DNA of 60,096 bases from Flavobacteriales bacterium (GTDB lineage: Bacteria; Bacteroidota; Bacteroidia; Flavobacteriales_C; GCA-002722245), in NCBI GenBank assembly GCA_947444925.1, contig CANFBW010000001.1, positions 93,823-153,918 of the forward strand, in the 5' to 3' direction. How positions within the stretch are numbered: position 1 is the stretch's first letter; each line of letters starts with the position of its first letter. The position numbers and the translations under genes were made by a program. The notes beneath the pieces were generated by a model that had not been told where the DNA came from, did no database searches, and worked only from the letters and a program-made list of their open reading frames with translations. This document shows, in pieces, positions 18,175-28,666 of this stretch.

Positions 18175-18182
18175 TATCTTCG
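18175..18182 (+). promoter_or_regulatory. -7 promoter element (TATCTTCG) upstream of the OmpH-like gene
   Basis: TATCTTCG matches TAnnTTTG with one change and lies 33 bases before the ATG at 18215. The -33 region is T-rich (TCT) rather than a clear TTG, so this is a moderate candidate. Confidence 0.4.
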
Positions 18183-18214
18183 CCTCTTAATCAAGAAGTG
18201 AAAATCCCATTCCA

Positions 18215-18820
18215 ATGAAAAAATTAATTATTGCCCTACAAGTAGTGTTGCTGGCTGCCGTTGCTTTTTTATTTTACAGAAGCTACGCTGGTCACGAAAC
18301 AACAGAAATTAAAACAGAAGTAAAGTTGCCAGCCAAATTGACTTCTGATGATATTGTAGTGTATTACAATCAAGACACTTTGTTTGCGAAAAGTAAATAT
18401 ATGTTGGGATTGAAAAAGAATATTGAAGTGGATATGGCAGATTTGGAAAGGGGAATGAGTGCTGCTAAAACACAATATGAAAATTGGGCGCGTCAACAAG
18501 AGGAGATGGTGGCTAAAGGATTGTTGAGCGAAGCAGAAATTGAAAAAACAAGAAATGAAGCTGCCCGCAAACAGCAAGCCTTGATGGATCGCAATCAGAA
18601 TGACGAAAAGTCATTTGGTGAGATGCAATTGGCCATCAATAATAAATTGCAAGATGCGATTAGTGCAGCAACCAAAGTGTTGAACAAGGACGGAAAAATT
18701 AAATTTGTACTCGTTTATTCAAAATCTACCCCTTACCTGCATCCAATGGAAGGCGCGGTGGAAATTACCGATCAGTTGGTTGCTGTTGTAGATGAAATAT
18801 ACGCAACTCCGAAGAAGTAG
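18215..18820 (+). CDS. OmpH/Skp-like periplasmic chaperone
   Basis: A 201-residue protein with an N-terminal signal/anchor (IIALQVVLLAAVAFLFYRSY). The following VVYYNQDTLFAKSKYML corresponds to the VDxxxVFxxS start of Skp/OmpH proteins. The middle is a long charged coiled coil (residues ~75-150, with QEEMVAKGLLSEAEIEKTR), and the end, KFVLVYSKSTPYLHP, is the returning beta strand of the family. Skp-like proteins hold unfolded outer-membrane proteins in the periplasm. It overlaps by one base with the DUF4924 gene, so the two are co-translated. Confidence 0.8.
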   Translation: MKKLIIALQVVLLAAVAFLFYRSYAGHETTEIKTEVKLPAKLTSDDIVVYYNQDTLFAKSKYMLGLKKNIEVDMADLERGMSAAKTQYENWARQQEEMVAKGLLSEAEIEKTRNEAARKQQALMDRNQNDEKSFGEMQLAINNKLQDAISAATKVLNKDGKIKFVLVYSKSTPYLHPMEGAVEITDQLVAVVDEIYATPKK

Positions 18821-19395
18821 TGTTTATAGCGGAAGAAAAAATAAAGTCGAATATTTCTGAATATGTGCTGTACATGTGGCATATAGAAGATGTGGTACGT
18901 GCCTATCAGTTTGAAATTGCTGGCGTCAATAAAAATTTGATTGAAAACTCGGGATTGAGTTTGGTGCAACAACTGCAAATGAAAAATTGGTATATCGATT
19001 TGATTGACAAAATGCGCAAAGCGCGTTTGGAGAAAAAAGGACACCTTGAGGAAGTCAACGAAAAAATTGCGGAATTGACTTTATTGCACAGTACTTTATT
19101 GTCGGCTATAAAAGACAAAGAGTACATTGCTTTGTATGAAAGCGCAAAGCCAGAAATTGAGGAGTTGAAGAAGCGTTCAGAGTTGAAAACTTTTGAGGAG
19201 GGTGCTGACGGAGAACGAAAATCTACAGCTGTAAAAAATGATGTGGTAGCTTGTTTTAATGGTTTGTACGGACTTTGGCTCTTGCGTTTGCAAAAGAAAA
19301 AAGTGAGCAAAGAAACCGAGGAGGCCATGAAAAAAATATCGACGATGATGGCGAATTTAACGACGAAGTACCACGCGATGATGAGCGGTAATTAG
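18820..19395 (+). CDS. DUF4924-family protein
   Basis: A 191-residue soluble helical protein that begins MFIAEEKIKSNISEYVLYMW, the usual start of DUF4924 proteins of Bacteroidota. The start codon is a GTG whose first base is the last base of the upstream stop codon (TAGTG). It is Lys/Glu-rich, with no signal peptide or membrane segment. Function is unknown; the link with the OmpH-like gene suggests coordinated expression only. Confidence 0.75.
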   Translation: MFIAEEKIKSNISEYVLYMWHIEDVVRAYQFEIAGVNKNLIENSGLSLVQQLQMKNWYIDLIDKMRKARLEKKGHLEEVNEKIAELTLLHSTLLSAIKDKEYIALYESAKPEIEELKKRSELKTFEEGADGERKSTAVKNDVVACFNGLYGLWLLRLQKKKVSKETEEAMKKISTMMANLTTKYHAMMSGN

Positions 19396-19419
19396 TATCT
19401 TAAGCCAATAGATTTTTGT

Positions 19420-19887
19420 ATGCGTATTCATCTTATTGGATTCTTTTTTCTGCTGTCATCGGCAGTAGGGGCGCAGGTGATCCCCATTCTTTCAAGCGAC
19501 ACTGCATTTGCACGCGAATTCAATGTGTCGGAATATTTCAACATAGACCTCAGTCCTGAAAAACGAGATTATTACAAAAAAGAAATCGCGAAATTCACCG
19601 ACGATTTAAACTTGTATCCCGATGATTATTTTGCCTACCTCAACCGCGGTGCTGTTTTTTCTTATCTTGGTTTTTATGTCAACGCCATTAGTGATTACGA
19701 CCAGGCACTTAAGTTGAAAAGCGACATCCCTGAAGCCTATTTCAACAGGTCTATAGCGAAGGCAAGATTTTTATACACCTACGACAGTTGCGTGGATATG
19801 TACAAGGCCATTGAGCTGGGATTGCCTCAGGCAACCAAGGCATTTGAAAACAACTGCAAGCGTTATTCAGCTGTAATGGGAAAATAG
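19420..19887 (+). CDS. Exported TPR-repeat protein (paralogue of 14161-14712)
   Basis: A 155-residue protein with a signal peptide (MRIHLIGFFFLLSSAVGAQ). The mature part has SEYFNIDLSPEKRDYYKK, a TPR pair (AYLNRGAVFSYLGFYVNAIS, YDQALKLKSDIPEAYFNRS) and a Cys-containing end (RFLYTYDSCVDMYKAIELG). The same order of motifs occurs in the protein encoded at 14161-14712. It follows the DUF4924 gene by 24 bases and may belong to that operon. Probable role: protein-protein interaction in the periplasm. Confidence 0.8.
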   Translation: MRIHLIGFFFLLSSAVGAQVIPILSSDTAFAREFNVSEYFNIDLSPEKRDYYKKEIAKFTDDLNLYPDDYFAYLNRGAVFSYLGFYVNAISDYDQALKLKSDIPEAYFNRSIAKARFLYTYDSCVDMYKAIELGLPQATKAFENNCKRYSAVMGK

Positions 19888-19996
19888 TTGAGCAAAAAGC
19901 CATTCGTCGCTATTGTGCCGTGTTATTTCAAAAAAGAGCAATTGATCCTTCGATGTCCAATTCTGTGGGGATTTATGTATTTAGTCGTTGTCCCTA

Positions 19997-21052
19997 TTAA
20001 TGTGAAGTTTTAAATTTGATACTTTTTAAAATCCAAGTAGTGATCATTTTTTTGGCTGGAATTTCTATCCACAGGTAACTAAAACTGGATATTATAATGA
20101 GAAAGATTAGATAGATGTAAAAGTTGAATGTTAGCCCAATGTAATAGAAGGCAAAATGGTAAAATAAATAGACAGGAAGTTGTAAAATGTATATGCTGAA
20201 GCTGATTTCACCTAAAAAAACAAAAGGTTTCCACGAGAGAATTTTATGAATTATACCTTTTTTAATTGATAAAAAAATTAGAATTGGAACAAAAAAAATC
20301 GCTAAACCCCCATTGTGAAGTTGCAATGGTAAATAATGATACTTTAACAAGAGGAATAAGCCTAGAAACAATAAAATAAGTATTAGGTCATTCAACTCAA
20401 AGCTAATTCTGTTATGGTACTTTAAGAAAAATAGAGCCGCCAAATTCCCTATTAAGAACTCATTGAAGTGCATCAAAGGAAAAAAATAGATAAAATTACT
20501 ATCTAGTAAAAGTGTGCGGTTTGTCTCCAAATACTGCGCTGCCATTTGAGAAAGAAGCCACAATCCTATTGTGCAAATAGTGATGAGAATTAAGTTGAAT
20601 TTCGAATATATATATTTCACGAGGAAAGGAAAGGCTGCATAAAAGAAAAATTCAACCGATATCGACCATGAAGGACTGTTTAATGTAAGAGCAATGCTTG
20701 GTGTCCACGATTGAATGCATAGCAAGTTTGAAAGGAATACTAATGCGCTGGGTGGATTTTTGTAAACGCAAATATTTAGAAGATACACCGCTAATAATGC
20801 GCAAAAGTACAAAGGGTAAATTCTTGCGATTCTTGCAATAAAATATTTCGTTTCGTTGATTTTCTTTGCTTTATAAGCAATAATCATAACAAATCCCGAA
20901 AGAACAAAAAAATAACTTACAAAGTATGCTGCTTGAGAAATGATAATAAGTAGAAATTTATTGGTCTTTAGGAAAGTGTTGTCTGCGTAGTGGAGCGCGA
21001 CAATTACGACGGCAGCAAGAAATCGTGTAAAGGTTAATTGTTCTATTTTCAT
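19997..21052 (-). CDS. Acyltransferase family 3 (OafA/YrhL-like) membrane protein
   Basis: A 351-residue polytopic membrane protein with about ten hydrophobic segments. The N-terminus MKIEQLTFTRFLAAVVIVAL followed by HYAD gives the R...H pair of acyltransferase-3 proteins, which add acetyl or other acyl groups to sugars of surface polysaccharides. ARIARIYPLYF and SPSWSISVEFFFYAAFP are further family signatures. Its DNA is visibly more AT-rich than that of its neighbours, with many AAA/ATT codons, and it is flanked by ~400 bases of AT-rich non-coding sequence. It stands alone, which may point to lateral acquisition. Confidence 0.88.
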   Translation of the reverse strand: MKIEQLTFTRFLAAVVIVALHYADNTFLKTNKFLLIIISQAAYFVSYFFVLSGFVMIIAYKAKKINETKYFIARIARIYPLYFCALLAVYLLNICVYKNPPSALVFLSNLLCIQSWTPSIALTLNSPSWSISVEFFFYAAFPFLVKYIYSKFNLILITICTIGLWLLSQMAAQYLETNRTLLLDSNFIYFFPLMHFNEFLIGNLAALFFLKYHNRISFELNDLILILLFLGLFLLLKYHYLPLQLHNGGLAIFFVPILIFLSIKKGIIHKILSWKPFVFLGEISFSIYILQLPVYLFYHFAFYYIGLTFNFYIYLIFLIIISSFSYLWIEIPAKKMITTWILKSIKFKTSH

Positions 21053-21399
21053 TGTAACAATTTTGGCATTAAAAGTTTAAATGTATCGATTATATATTTA
21101 GGAGATTATTACAAATTTCACTATTCGTGTTGGTGAGGCAAATGGTAACATTATTCTGCGGTTAATGATAAGAGTGTCTTGCTGCAATTAACATACAATA
21201 TTGTGCATTTATTTTTGTAATTCTTTGCTGTAGAATAATACTGACAACTTCTATTTTAACATTGCGTTTACAAAACAAGAAAAAAATTCTGGTTGCACTT
21301 AGTGATTCAATGTTTTTTTAAGATCAGTTCTCGTTCTGAGTTAGGTCGGTGCGTGTATCGTTACTTTTGATACAGCGTTGGTTTAGATGGTAATCATAA
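21053..21399. other. AT-rich intergenic gap
   Basis: About 350 bases of AT-rich sequence upstream of the acyltransferase gene (minus strand). No gene, repeat or clear promoter pair was found. It ends at the terminator of the M42 peptidase gene. Confidence 0.5.
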
Positions 21400-21432
21400 A
21401 AAAATGCGTATTGTCACCCAATACGCATTTTT
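21400..21432 (-). terminator. Intrinsic terminator after the M42 peptidase gene
   Basis: A 14-bp stem (AAAAATGCGTATTG / CAATACGCATTTTT) with a 5-base loop. On the minus strand it is followed by a T-run; the flanking A- and T-runs make it usable in both directions. It lies 23 bases after the stop codon at 21455. Confidence 0.9.
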
Positions 21433-21454
21433 TTTACTGTTTATTTGAAGTGAA

Positions 21455-22570
21455 CTAAACCTTGGTGAAGTATCTGAAATCTTGATTGTTTTTGATATTT
21501 TTCAAGGATTCAAAAATCAACTTAATTACATTTTCAACATCCTCTTGGTGCGCCGATTCAACTGTAGTATGCATGTATTTTAGCGGAATTGAAATGAGTG
21601 CCGATGGCACGCCTCCGTTTGAGTACGCGAAAGCGTCGGTGTCGGTGCCAGTGGCGCGCGACGCCGCCAAGCGTTGAAATGGTATTTTGTTTTTGTCGGC
21701 TGTGGTTTTAATGAGTTTCAAAAGATTGTTGTGCACGGCCGGACCAGTAGTCAATACAGGGCCTTTTCCGCAGCGTGTGTCGCCTTGCTCTTTGATGTTG
21801 ATCATTGGTGTTCCTGTGTCGTGGCAAACGTCGGTAACGATGGCTACATTGGGCTTAATGCTGTTGGTAATCATTTCGGCACCACGCAATCCTACTTCTT
21901 CTTGCACTGCATTTACGATGTACAAACCATAGGGTAGTTTCACTTTTTGGGTGTGCAGTAGTCGCGCTACTTCAGCAATGATGAAGCCTCCCAAGCGGTT
22001 GTCGAGTGCTCGTCCAACAAAATACTTGTTGTTCAACAGCATGTATTCGTCTTGGTAGGTGATGACGTCGCCCACACGAATGCCGAGTTTTTCAACTTCT
22101 TCTTTTGAGGCGGCACCACAGTCTAACCAGATGGTATCTGATTTTGGATTTTCTTCTTTTCCTGCAGTTCTGGTGTGTATGGCTGGCCATCCGAATACAG
22201 CTTTTACAATACCGGTTTCGGTGTGAATATTTACGCGCATGGATGGCGCAATTTGATGGTCGGATCCGCCATTGCGACGCACGTAAATAAATCCGTCTTT
22301 AGAAATGTAGTGCACAAACCACGAGATTTCATCGGCATGCGCTTCAATGACTACTTTGTATTTTGCTTCGGGATTGACAATGCCAGCCACCGATCCGTAG
22401 TTGTCGATGGTGTAGTCGTGTATGTATGGTTTGATGTATTTTAACCACAGTTTTTGCCCTTCTGCTTCAAAGCCAGTTGGTGATGGGTTGTTTAAGTATG
22501 TTTCAAGAAATACAAGAGATTCTTTGGTGAGTATTGATTTTGCTTTAGTTGCTTTTTTGTCTTTAGCCAT
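21455..22570 (-). CDS. M42-family metallo-aminopeptidase
   Basis: A 371-residue cytosolic protein. Two-metal ligand motifs of the M42 family are present in order: IEAHADEISWFV (His, and the Asp following it), RALDNRLGGF (bridging Asp), VQEEVGLRGA (catalytic Glu and ligand Glu), VTDVCHDTGTP (Asp) and MHTTVESAHQED (His). M42 enzymes are large self-assembling aminopeptidases; some were once called endoglucanase CelM, but glucanase activity is not supported. A basic N-terminal extension (KDKKATKAKS) precedes the family start. It is a single gene with its own terminator. Confidence 0.9.
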   Translation of the reverse strand: MAKDKKATKAKSILTKESLVFLETYLNNPSPTGFEAEGQKLWLKYIKPYIHDYTIDNYGSVAGIVNPEAKYKVVIEAHADEISWFVHYISKDGFIYVRRNGGSDHQIAPSMRVNIHTETGIVKAVFGWPAIHTRTAGKEENPKSDTIWLDCGAASKEEVEKLGIRVGDVITYQDEYMLLNNKYFVGRALDNRLGGFIIAEVARLLHTQKVKLPYGLYIVNAVQEEVGLRGAEMITNSIKPNVAIVTDVCHDTGTPMINIKEQGDTRCGKGPVLTTGPAVHNNLLKLIKTTADKNKIPFQRLAASRATGTDTDAFAYSNGGVPSALISIPLKYMHTTVESAHQEDVENVIKLIFESLKNIKNNQDFRYFTKV

Positions 22571-22674
22571 AGCGTATATTTTTTTTAAAAATAACGATAT
22601 CTGAGATAGTTTAGAGGTGGGGCAAGTGAAAAGTTATTAAAATGATTTGAGGAAAACCCATTGCAAAAATGAAG

Positions 22675-23327
22675 TTAACGCGAAAGCGACAAAATCCCTT
22701 TGTAGCTAAAAGCTTTGCCACTGTACAATGTGCCTTGCACGTCGTAGCGGTATGAACCTGTAGGAACAGGTTTTCCGTCGTAGGTGCCATCCCATGGGAG
22801 GTCGAGTGATTCACTTTCAAAAATCTCTTCGTTGTTCATGGACGTGATGGTGAATTTAATGCTTTTCACTCCCTTGCCGATGGGCGCCCATTTGTCAAAT
22901 TGATTGTCGCCATTTGGGGTAAATGCATTGGGCACTGTTTCGATGCCGGATGCACATGTGTACACGCTTATGTTGCGCATCACCGGTTGATGTAGGTGTT
23001 TGTAAGAGATCAATCGGAAGGCTCCTTCCTGTGCGATTTTAATGTAGGGGAGAGAAGAAATGCGAATGAATTCATTTAGCGCATTTCTCTTGAACCATCT
23101 TAGAGAGTCGACACTTTCTCCATTGAATACCAAACGCAAATCATTGTTTTCGTAATAGCAGGAATTGAGTTCGTAGTTGCTGCTGTCGCCAATGAGAAAG
23201 TCTTGCGTTTGCGCTTGAAAATTAGGATCGTCAACAATTTGCTCTTGGTTGTCTTCTCTGGTTTCGCATGCGAAAAAGAGCAAGGCAAAAAGCATAGCTA
23301 GTGTAAGGCGGTATAGTGCAGTATTTA

Positions 23328-23331
<4 letters not shown>
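22675..23331 (-). CDS. Lipoprotein with T9SS type B (CHU_C) sorting domain
   Basis: A 218-residue protein with a type II signal peptide (lipobox FFAC, Cys22). The residues after the Cys are strongly acidic (ETREDNQEQ), as in the surface-export signal of Bacteroidota lipoproteins. The last ~85 residues are a gliding-motility-associated C-terminal (type B) domain: VPNAFTPNGDNQFDKWAP, FTITSMNNEEIFES, LPWDGTYDGKPVPTGSYRY. Type B cargo normally needs a PorP/SprF-like partner; such a barrel is encoded immediately upstream, with an ATGA 4-base overlap. Finding both a lipobox and a type B domain in one short protein is unusual. It is the third gene of the sigma factor operon. Confidence 0.82.
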
Positions 23332-25355
<2,024 letters not shown>

Positions 25356-25356
25356 T

Positions 25357-25932
25357 TTATCTTTTGCTCACCATTGCTATTTTATCCGTCAATATTTTTT
25401 TCAAGTTTACCTTCGCTTTCGATAAGTTCGATTTTGAAGTGCCTACGCTGATGTTCAAGGCATCGGCAATTTCTTGGTGCGAAAATCCATCCACTACATA
25501 CATATTGAACACTTGGCGGTACGCCGTTGACAAGTCTTGCACGCAAGCCAATAGTTCCTCGTAACTTATGTTGTTTAATATGGCATCGCTGTCGCTCTCT
25601 TCATCGTCGCTCATTGCGTCGCTGTGTCGTTCGTTTAGCTCTACCATACTGTTGTTGACCTTGTTTTTTCTGATGTGGTCAATCGCAGTGTTCACCATAA
25701 TGCGTCGTATCCATCCTTCGAAAGATCCTTTGTCGCCGTATTTAGCGATGTTGTTAAACACTTTGATGAAGCCTTCTTGGAAAATGTCCAGAGCCTCATC
25801 ATTGTCTTTTGCATAACGTCGGCATACCACCATCATCTTGCCGTAGTAAGCCTCGTACAAACGCTGCTGACTGCGACGGTCGCCATCTATGCAACCTCGA
25901 ATGATAATTGTATTGTCTTTTAGAATCCCCAT
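25357..25932 (-). CDS. ECF-type RNA polymerase sigma factor
   Basis: A 191-residue sigma-70 family protein with only regions 2 and 4. Region 2: NDEALDIFQEGFIKVFNNI and GSFEGWIRRIMVNTAIDHIR, which bind core polymerase and the -10 element. Region 4: LSTAYRQVFNMYVVDGFSHQ and EIADALNISVGTSKSNLSKA, a helix-turn-helix. A longer than usual acidic linker (SDAMSDDEESDSDA) lies between them. The stop codon is one base before the ATG of the anti-sigma/barrel fusion, typical of ECF sigma/anti-sigma pairs. Its promoter and regulon are unknown. In Porphyromonas the ECF factor SigP works with PorX; whether this is such a factor cannot be said. Confidence 0.95.
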   Translation of the reverse strand: MGILKDNTIIIRGCIDGDRRSQQRLYEAYYGKMMVVCRRYAKDNDEALDIFQEGFIKVFNNIAKYGDKGSFEGWIRRIMVNTAIDHIRKNKVNNSMVELNERHSDAMSDDEESDSDAILNNISYEELLACVQDLSTAYRQVFNMYVVDGFSHQEIADALNISVGTSKSNLSKAKVNLKKILTDKIAMVSKR

Positions 25933-26072
25933 TTATTCCAGCTTAAATCAAAGACGGACAACGTTGAAAAGGGTTGCCTCGCCCTATAAAATCTTTAAAT
26001 CCCAGCGCCAAAGTAGTGAAAATGTTTCCAATTTCATTGTGCTGTCGACTATGACAATTCGTAGATATATTG

Positions 26073-26102
26073 TTGTGCGGAAATTTTAGTGTACTATCTT
26101 TG
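26073..26102 (+). promoter_or_regulatory. Bacteroidota consensus promoter for the mnmD operon
   Basis: TTG at 26073-26075, exactly 19 bases, then TATCTTTG at 26095-26102: a perfect match to TTG-N19-TAnnTTTG. The start site would be near 26109, about 29 bases upstream of the ATG at 26138. Confidence 0.75.
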
Positions 26103-26137
26103 GTGCCGTCCGATAAACGACCAATGGGCAATTCGCA

Positions 26138-26788
26138 ATGAATAGAACACTGATTACCACCAACGACGGTTCACATTCCATACGCATTGACGCTATGGAC
26201 GAAACCTATCACAGCATTCACGGTGCTTTGCAAGAGGCTAAACACGTTTTTTTGAAAGAAGGGTTTTACCAAAGCGAAGATGCCGTTGCTATTTTGGAAA
26301 TAGGATTTGGCACCGGACTCAATGCTTTTTTGACCATGCTTGAAGCGCACAAGTGTGCGCGGCAGGTGGAGTACGTTGCTGTTGAGAAGTATCCTGTGGC
26401 AGAGGAGATGCTGCGTGTTCTCAATTATGGCACTTTGCTCCATGAAGCGGAGTGGTTCGACGAGTTGCACGTGATCAATTGGGAGATGAGGGTCCCTCTT
26501 TCGGATTATTTCGCGCTTACCAAGCTTCAAAAGGACATTGCCGATATTGATTTCGAGCCGCGTTTTCATGTGATTTATTTTGATGCTTTTGCGCCTGATA
26601 AACAGCCTGAAATGTGGACTCCTGATGTGTTTGAGAAAATGTACAAAGCCTTACTTCCCGGTGGGATCTTGGTGACTTATTGTGCGAAGGGGCAGGTGAA
26701 GCGCGATCTCAAGGCGGCTGGGTTCATAGTGGAAAGCGTGCCTGGTCCACCCGGTAAAAGAGAAATGATAAGAGCTCGAAAAGATTAA
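26138..26788 (+). CDS. mnmD: tRNA 5-methylaminomethyl-2-thiouridine methyltransferase MnmD
   Basis: A 216-residue methyltransferase corresponding to the N-terminal half of bifunctional MnmC; the FAD-oxidase half is absent. MnmD uses SAM to methylate nm5(s2)U at the wobble position of tRNA. Motifs: TYHSIHGALQEAKHVFL (family start), ILEIGFGTGLNAFLT (SAM-binding loop), YFDAFAPDKQPEMWTPDVF (the DAFxPxxxPxMWT signature) and VPGPPGKREMIRA at the end. A consensus promoter lies just upstream. It is the first gene of a compact operon. Confidence 0.93.
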   Translation: MNRTLITTNDGSHSIRIDAMDETYHSIHGALQEAKHVFLKEGFYQSEDAVAILEIGFGTGLNAFLTMLEAHKCARQVEYVAVEKYPVAEEMLRVLNYGTLLHEAEWFDELHVINWEMRVPLSDYFALTKLQKDIADIDFEPRFHVIYFDAFAPDKQPEMWTPDVFEKMYKALLPGGILVTYCAKGQVKRDLKAAGFIVESVPGPPGKREMIRARKD

Positions 26789-26793
26789 TTCCT

Positions 26794-27615
26794 ATGCAGT
26801 ATTCAATCAATAGATTTGTTGTGAAATTACTTTTTTTTGTTTTTGGTTTGGTTTGGTTGTCCTGCGGAAAGGTGCCTACCAGCGAACCCAATGCTGCTGT
26901 CGAATCTTTTTCTGCTGATTTTGAAAACGCAAGTTTGGCGAATTTTCATTTATTGGTGCCGGATACTGCGTTCAACACCACAATAGTAACGAGCCCAGTT
27001 CGCAAGGGGAAGTATGCCCTTAAGAATGCACTACGTCCCGATGATTTCACCAACAATGGCTACCGCGCAGAATTGGCTGTTTACGATTGCGCCAAATACA
27101 AAACAGAGGTGTATTATGCATTCAGTTTTTGGATTGACACCGCGTATGCTGATCCTGCTTACAATCTTTTGTGTCAGTGGCAAGATTTACCCTATTACAT
27201 TCAAGGAGAATGGTGGGATCCAACACCTCTTCTGCGAGGGTCGTCGCCTCCACTTGCCTTGGTTTATGCCAATGGTGCTTTGGATGTGAAGATGAATGAA
27301 AATCCGAGTTCAAACCAAGAAGTCGTTACCGTAAGCTCTGTGCCCGCATTGCCAAAAGGACAATGGCACGATGTGATTTTTCATTGTTATTGGAGTGACG
27401 ACAACAGTGCTTTTGTTGAAGTGAAATTGAATGGCGAGTTCATCACGCCATTCAATGGCAATGATTACAAATATTACAAGCGCAATTTATTCAATAGAAC
27501 GGGAAATTATTTTAAGTTCGGTCAGTACAGAGGCAAGGAAAAAACCAAACACACCAATATTGTTTATTTTGACGAGCTTAAAATTGCCTCCACCTATAAT
27601 GCTGTTGCGCCATGA
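26794..27615 (+). CDS. Polysaccharide lyase-like lipoprotein (PF14099-type)
   Basis: A 273-residue lipoprotein (lipobox LSC, Cys24). The body has the beta-sandwich pattern of heparin-lyase-like polysaccharide lyases: YALKNALRPDDF, GYRAELAVYD (the conserved RAE motif), YYAFSFWIDT, LLCQWQDLP, KGQWHDVIFHCYWS and FKFGQYRGKEK. These enzymes cleave uronic-acid-containing polysaccharides by beta-elimination. The catalytic residues cannot be confirmed by eye. It is encoded 5 bases after mnmD and overlaps the next gene by 4 bases (ATGA). Confidence 0.75.
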   Translation: MQYSINRFVVKLLFFVFGLVWLSCGKVPTSEPNAAVESFSADFENASLANFHLLVPDTAFNTTIVTSPVRKGKYALKNALRPDDFTNNGYRAELAVYDCAKYKTEVYYAFSFWIDTAYADPAYNLLCQWQDLPYYIQGEWWDPTPLLRGSSPPLALVYANGALDVKMNENPSSNQEVVTVSSVPALPKGQWHDVIFHCYWSDDNSAFVEVKLNGEFITPFNGNDYKYYKRNLFNRTGNYFKFGQYRGKEKTKHTNIVYFDELKIASTYNAVAP

Positions 27616-28220
27616 GGAAGTCATTTGTGTTTTTATTTTTTTTCGTGCAATTTCAAAGTGCCTTTGCGCAAGATAAAAATGACCTGAACAGCACTCTGTT
27701 TTCTGTTGATTTTGGCAGTATGCGCAATCGCTATTTATATCCATTTACCAATTTGCGCTGCAGTTCTCCATTGCTTAATAAAGTAAATGTGAAATTTTCA
27801 CTGCGTGTAAGGTCTTATGGAACTTTATTTTTTTACAGCGAAAGCGCCTATGATTTTACTCCGCAAGCTGAATATTATTTTACACGAACGCCCAAGGCTT
27901 TTTATTTTTCCGCAGGTTTGGGAGTCGATGCACGTTTGCGATTGGTGCGTGATGAAAGAGGCTCAGCTGTAAGCAGTGCAGAAGCGTTTGTTTCAGTATC
28001 GGCGCATGGGAGCGTTCGAAAGATAAAATTCACTTTGCCGCTATGGACGCGTTTTTACAGCGATGGTATTGCATTTACACTGTCTCCTGAATTGTCGTAT
28101 CCCTTGACAAAAAATAGCGCTGTCTTTTTTCGTCAGGAAATATCTTATCTCGCTGTTTATATGCGCAGCGCAACTGAATGGCGAAGTGATAATTTTATTG
28201 GTGCTCATTTTTATTTTTGA
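27612..28220 (+). CDS. Small exported beta-barrel-like protein, unknown function
   Basis: A 202-residue protein with a signal peptide (KSFVFLFFFVQFQSAFAQ). The mature part consists of short amphipathic strands with aromatic girdles (FYFSAGLGVDARLRLV, FTLSPELSYPLTKN) and ends in FIGAHFYF, so an 8-stranded outer-membrane barrel is plausible. No named family recognised. The ATG overlaps the lyase stop (ATGA), and the stop overlaps the start of the Nudix gene. Confidence 0.6.
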   Translation: MRKSFVFLFFFVQFQSAFAQDKNDLNSTLFSVDFGSMRNRYLYPFTNLRCSSPLLNKVNVKFSLRVRSYGTLFFYSESAYDFTPQAEYYFTRTPKAFYFSAGLGVDARLRLVRDERGSAVSSAEAFVSVSAHGSVRKIKFTLPLWTRFYSDGIAFTLSPELSYPLTKNSAVFFRQEISYLAVYMRSATEWRSDNFIGAHFYF

Positions 28221-28666
28221 TGAAAGCAAGTCCCTCAATATGGAATCTTCGGGTGTATGGCTTGGTTATACAAGACCATAAGGTGTTGTTGACTGATGAG
28301 ATACAGCACGGCGTGCGCATGACTAAATTTCCTGGTGGTGGAATGGAACATGGCGAATCCTTCAGCGAATGTTTGCACCGCGAATTTATGGAAGAGATGC
28401 AGCAGTCCATTGTGGTAGGCGATTACTATTACCACAATGATTTTCTGCAATTGTCGGCTTTCAATGCCCAAGAACAATTGATTTCTTTTTATTATAAAGT
28501 ACAGCTCATTGAGCCACATCATTTTAATGTTGTTGAAAAAGCATTTACCTTTAGGGCGGGCCAAGAGCAATGTTTTAGGTGGGTTGACATTTGTGCGTTG
28601 AAAATAGAGGAGCTGTCTTTTCCCATTGATAAAATTGTTGCCCAAAAGTTAATCGATACACTATGA
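28220..28666 (+). CDS. Nudix hydrolase
   Basis: A 148-residue cytosolic protein containing the Nudix box G-x5-E-x7-REFMEE: GGGMEHGESFSECLHREFME near residues 35-55. The ATG at 28220 shares its A with the upstream TGA. Nudix enzymes hydrolyse nucleoside diphosphates linked to another moiety; the substrate is not predictable. Its end overlaps the next gene by four bases. Confidence 0.9.
   Translation: MKASPSIWNLRVYGLVIQDHKVLLTDEIQHGVRMTKFPGGGMEHGESFSECLHREFMEEMQQSIVVGDYYYHNDFLQLSAFNAQEQLISFYYKVQLIEPHHFNVVEKAFTFRAGQEQCFRWVDICALKIEELSFPIDKIVAQKLIDTL

Noticed and set aside
21455-22570. Cellulase (CelM) role for the M42 peptidase
   Set aside because: The metal ligands are those of M42 aminopeptidases; the old endoglucanase name is not supported and the gene is far from the GH9 locus.
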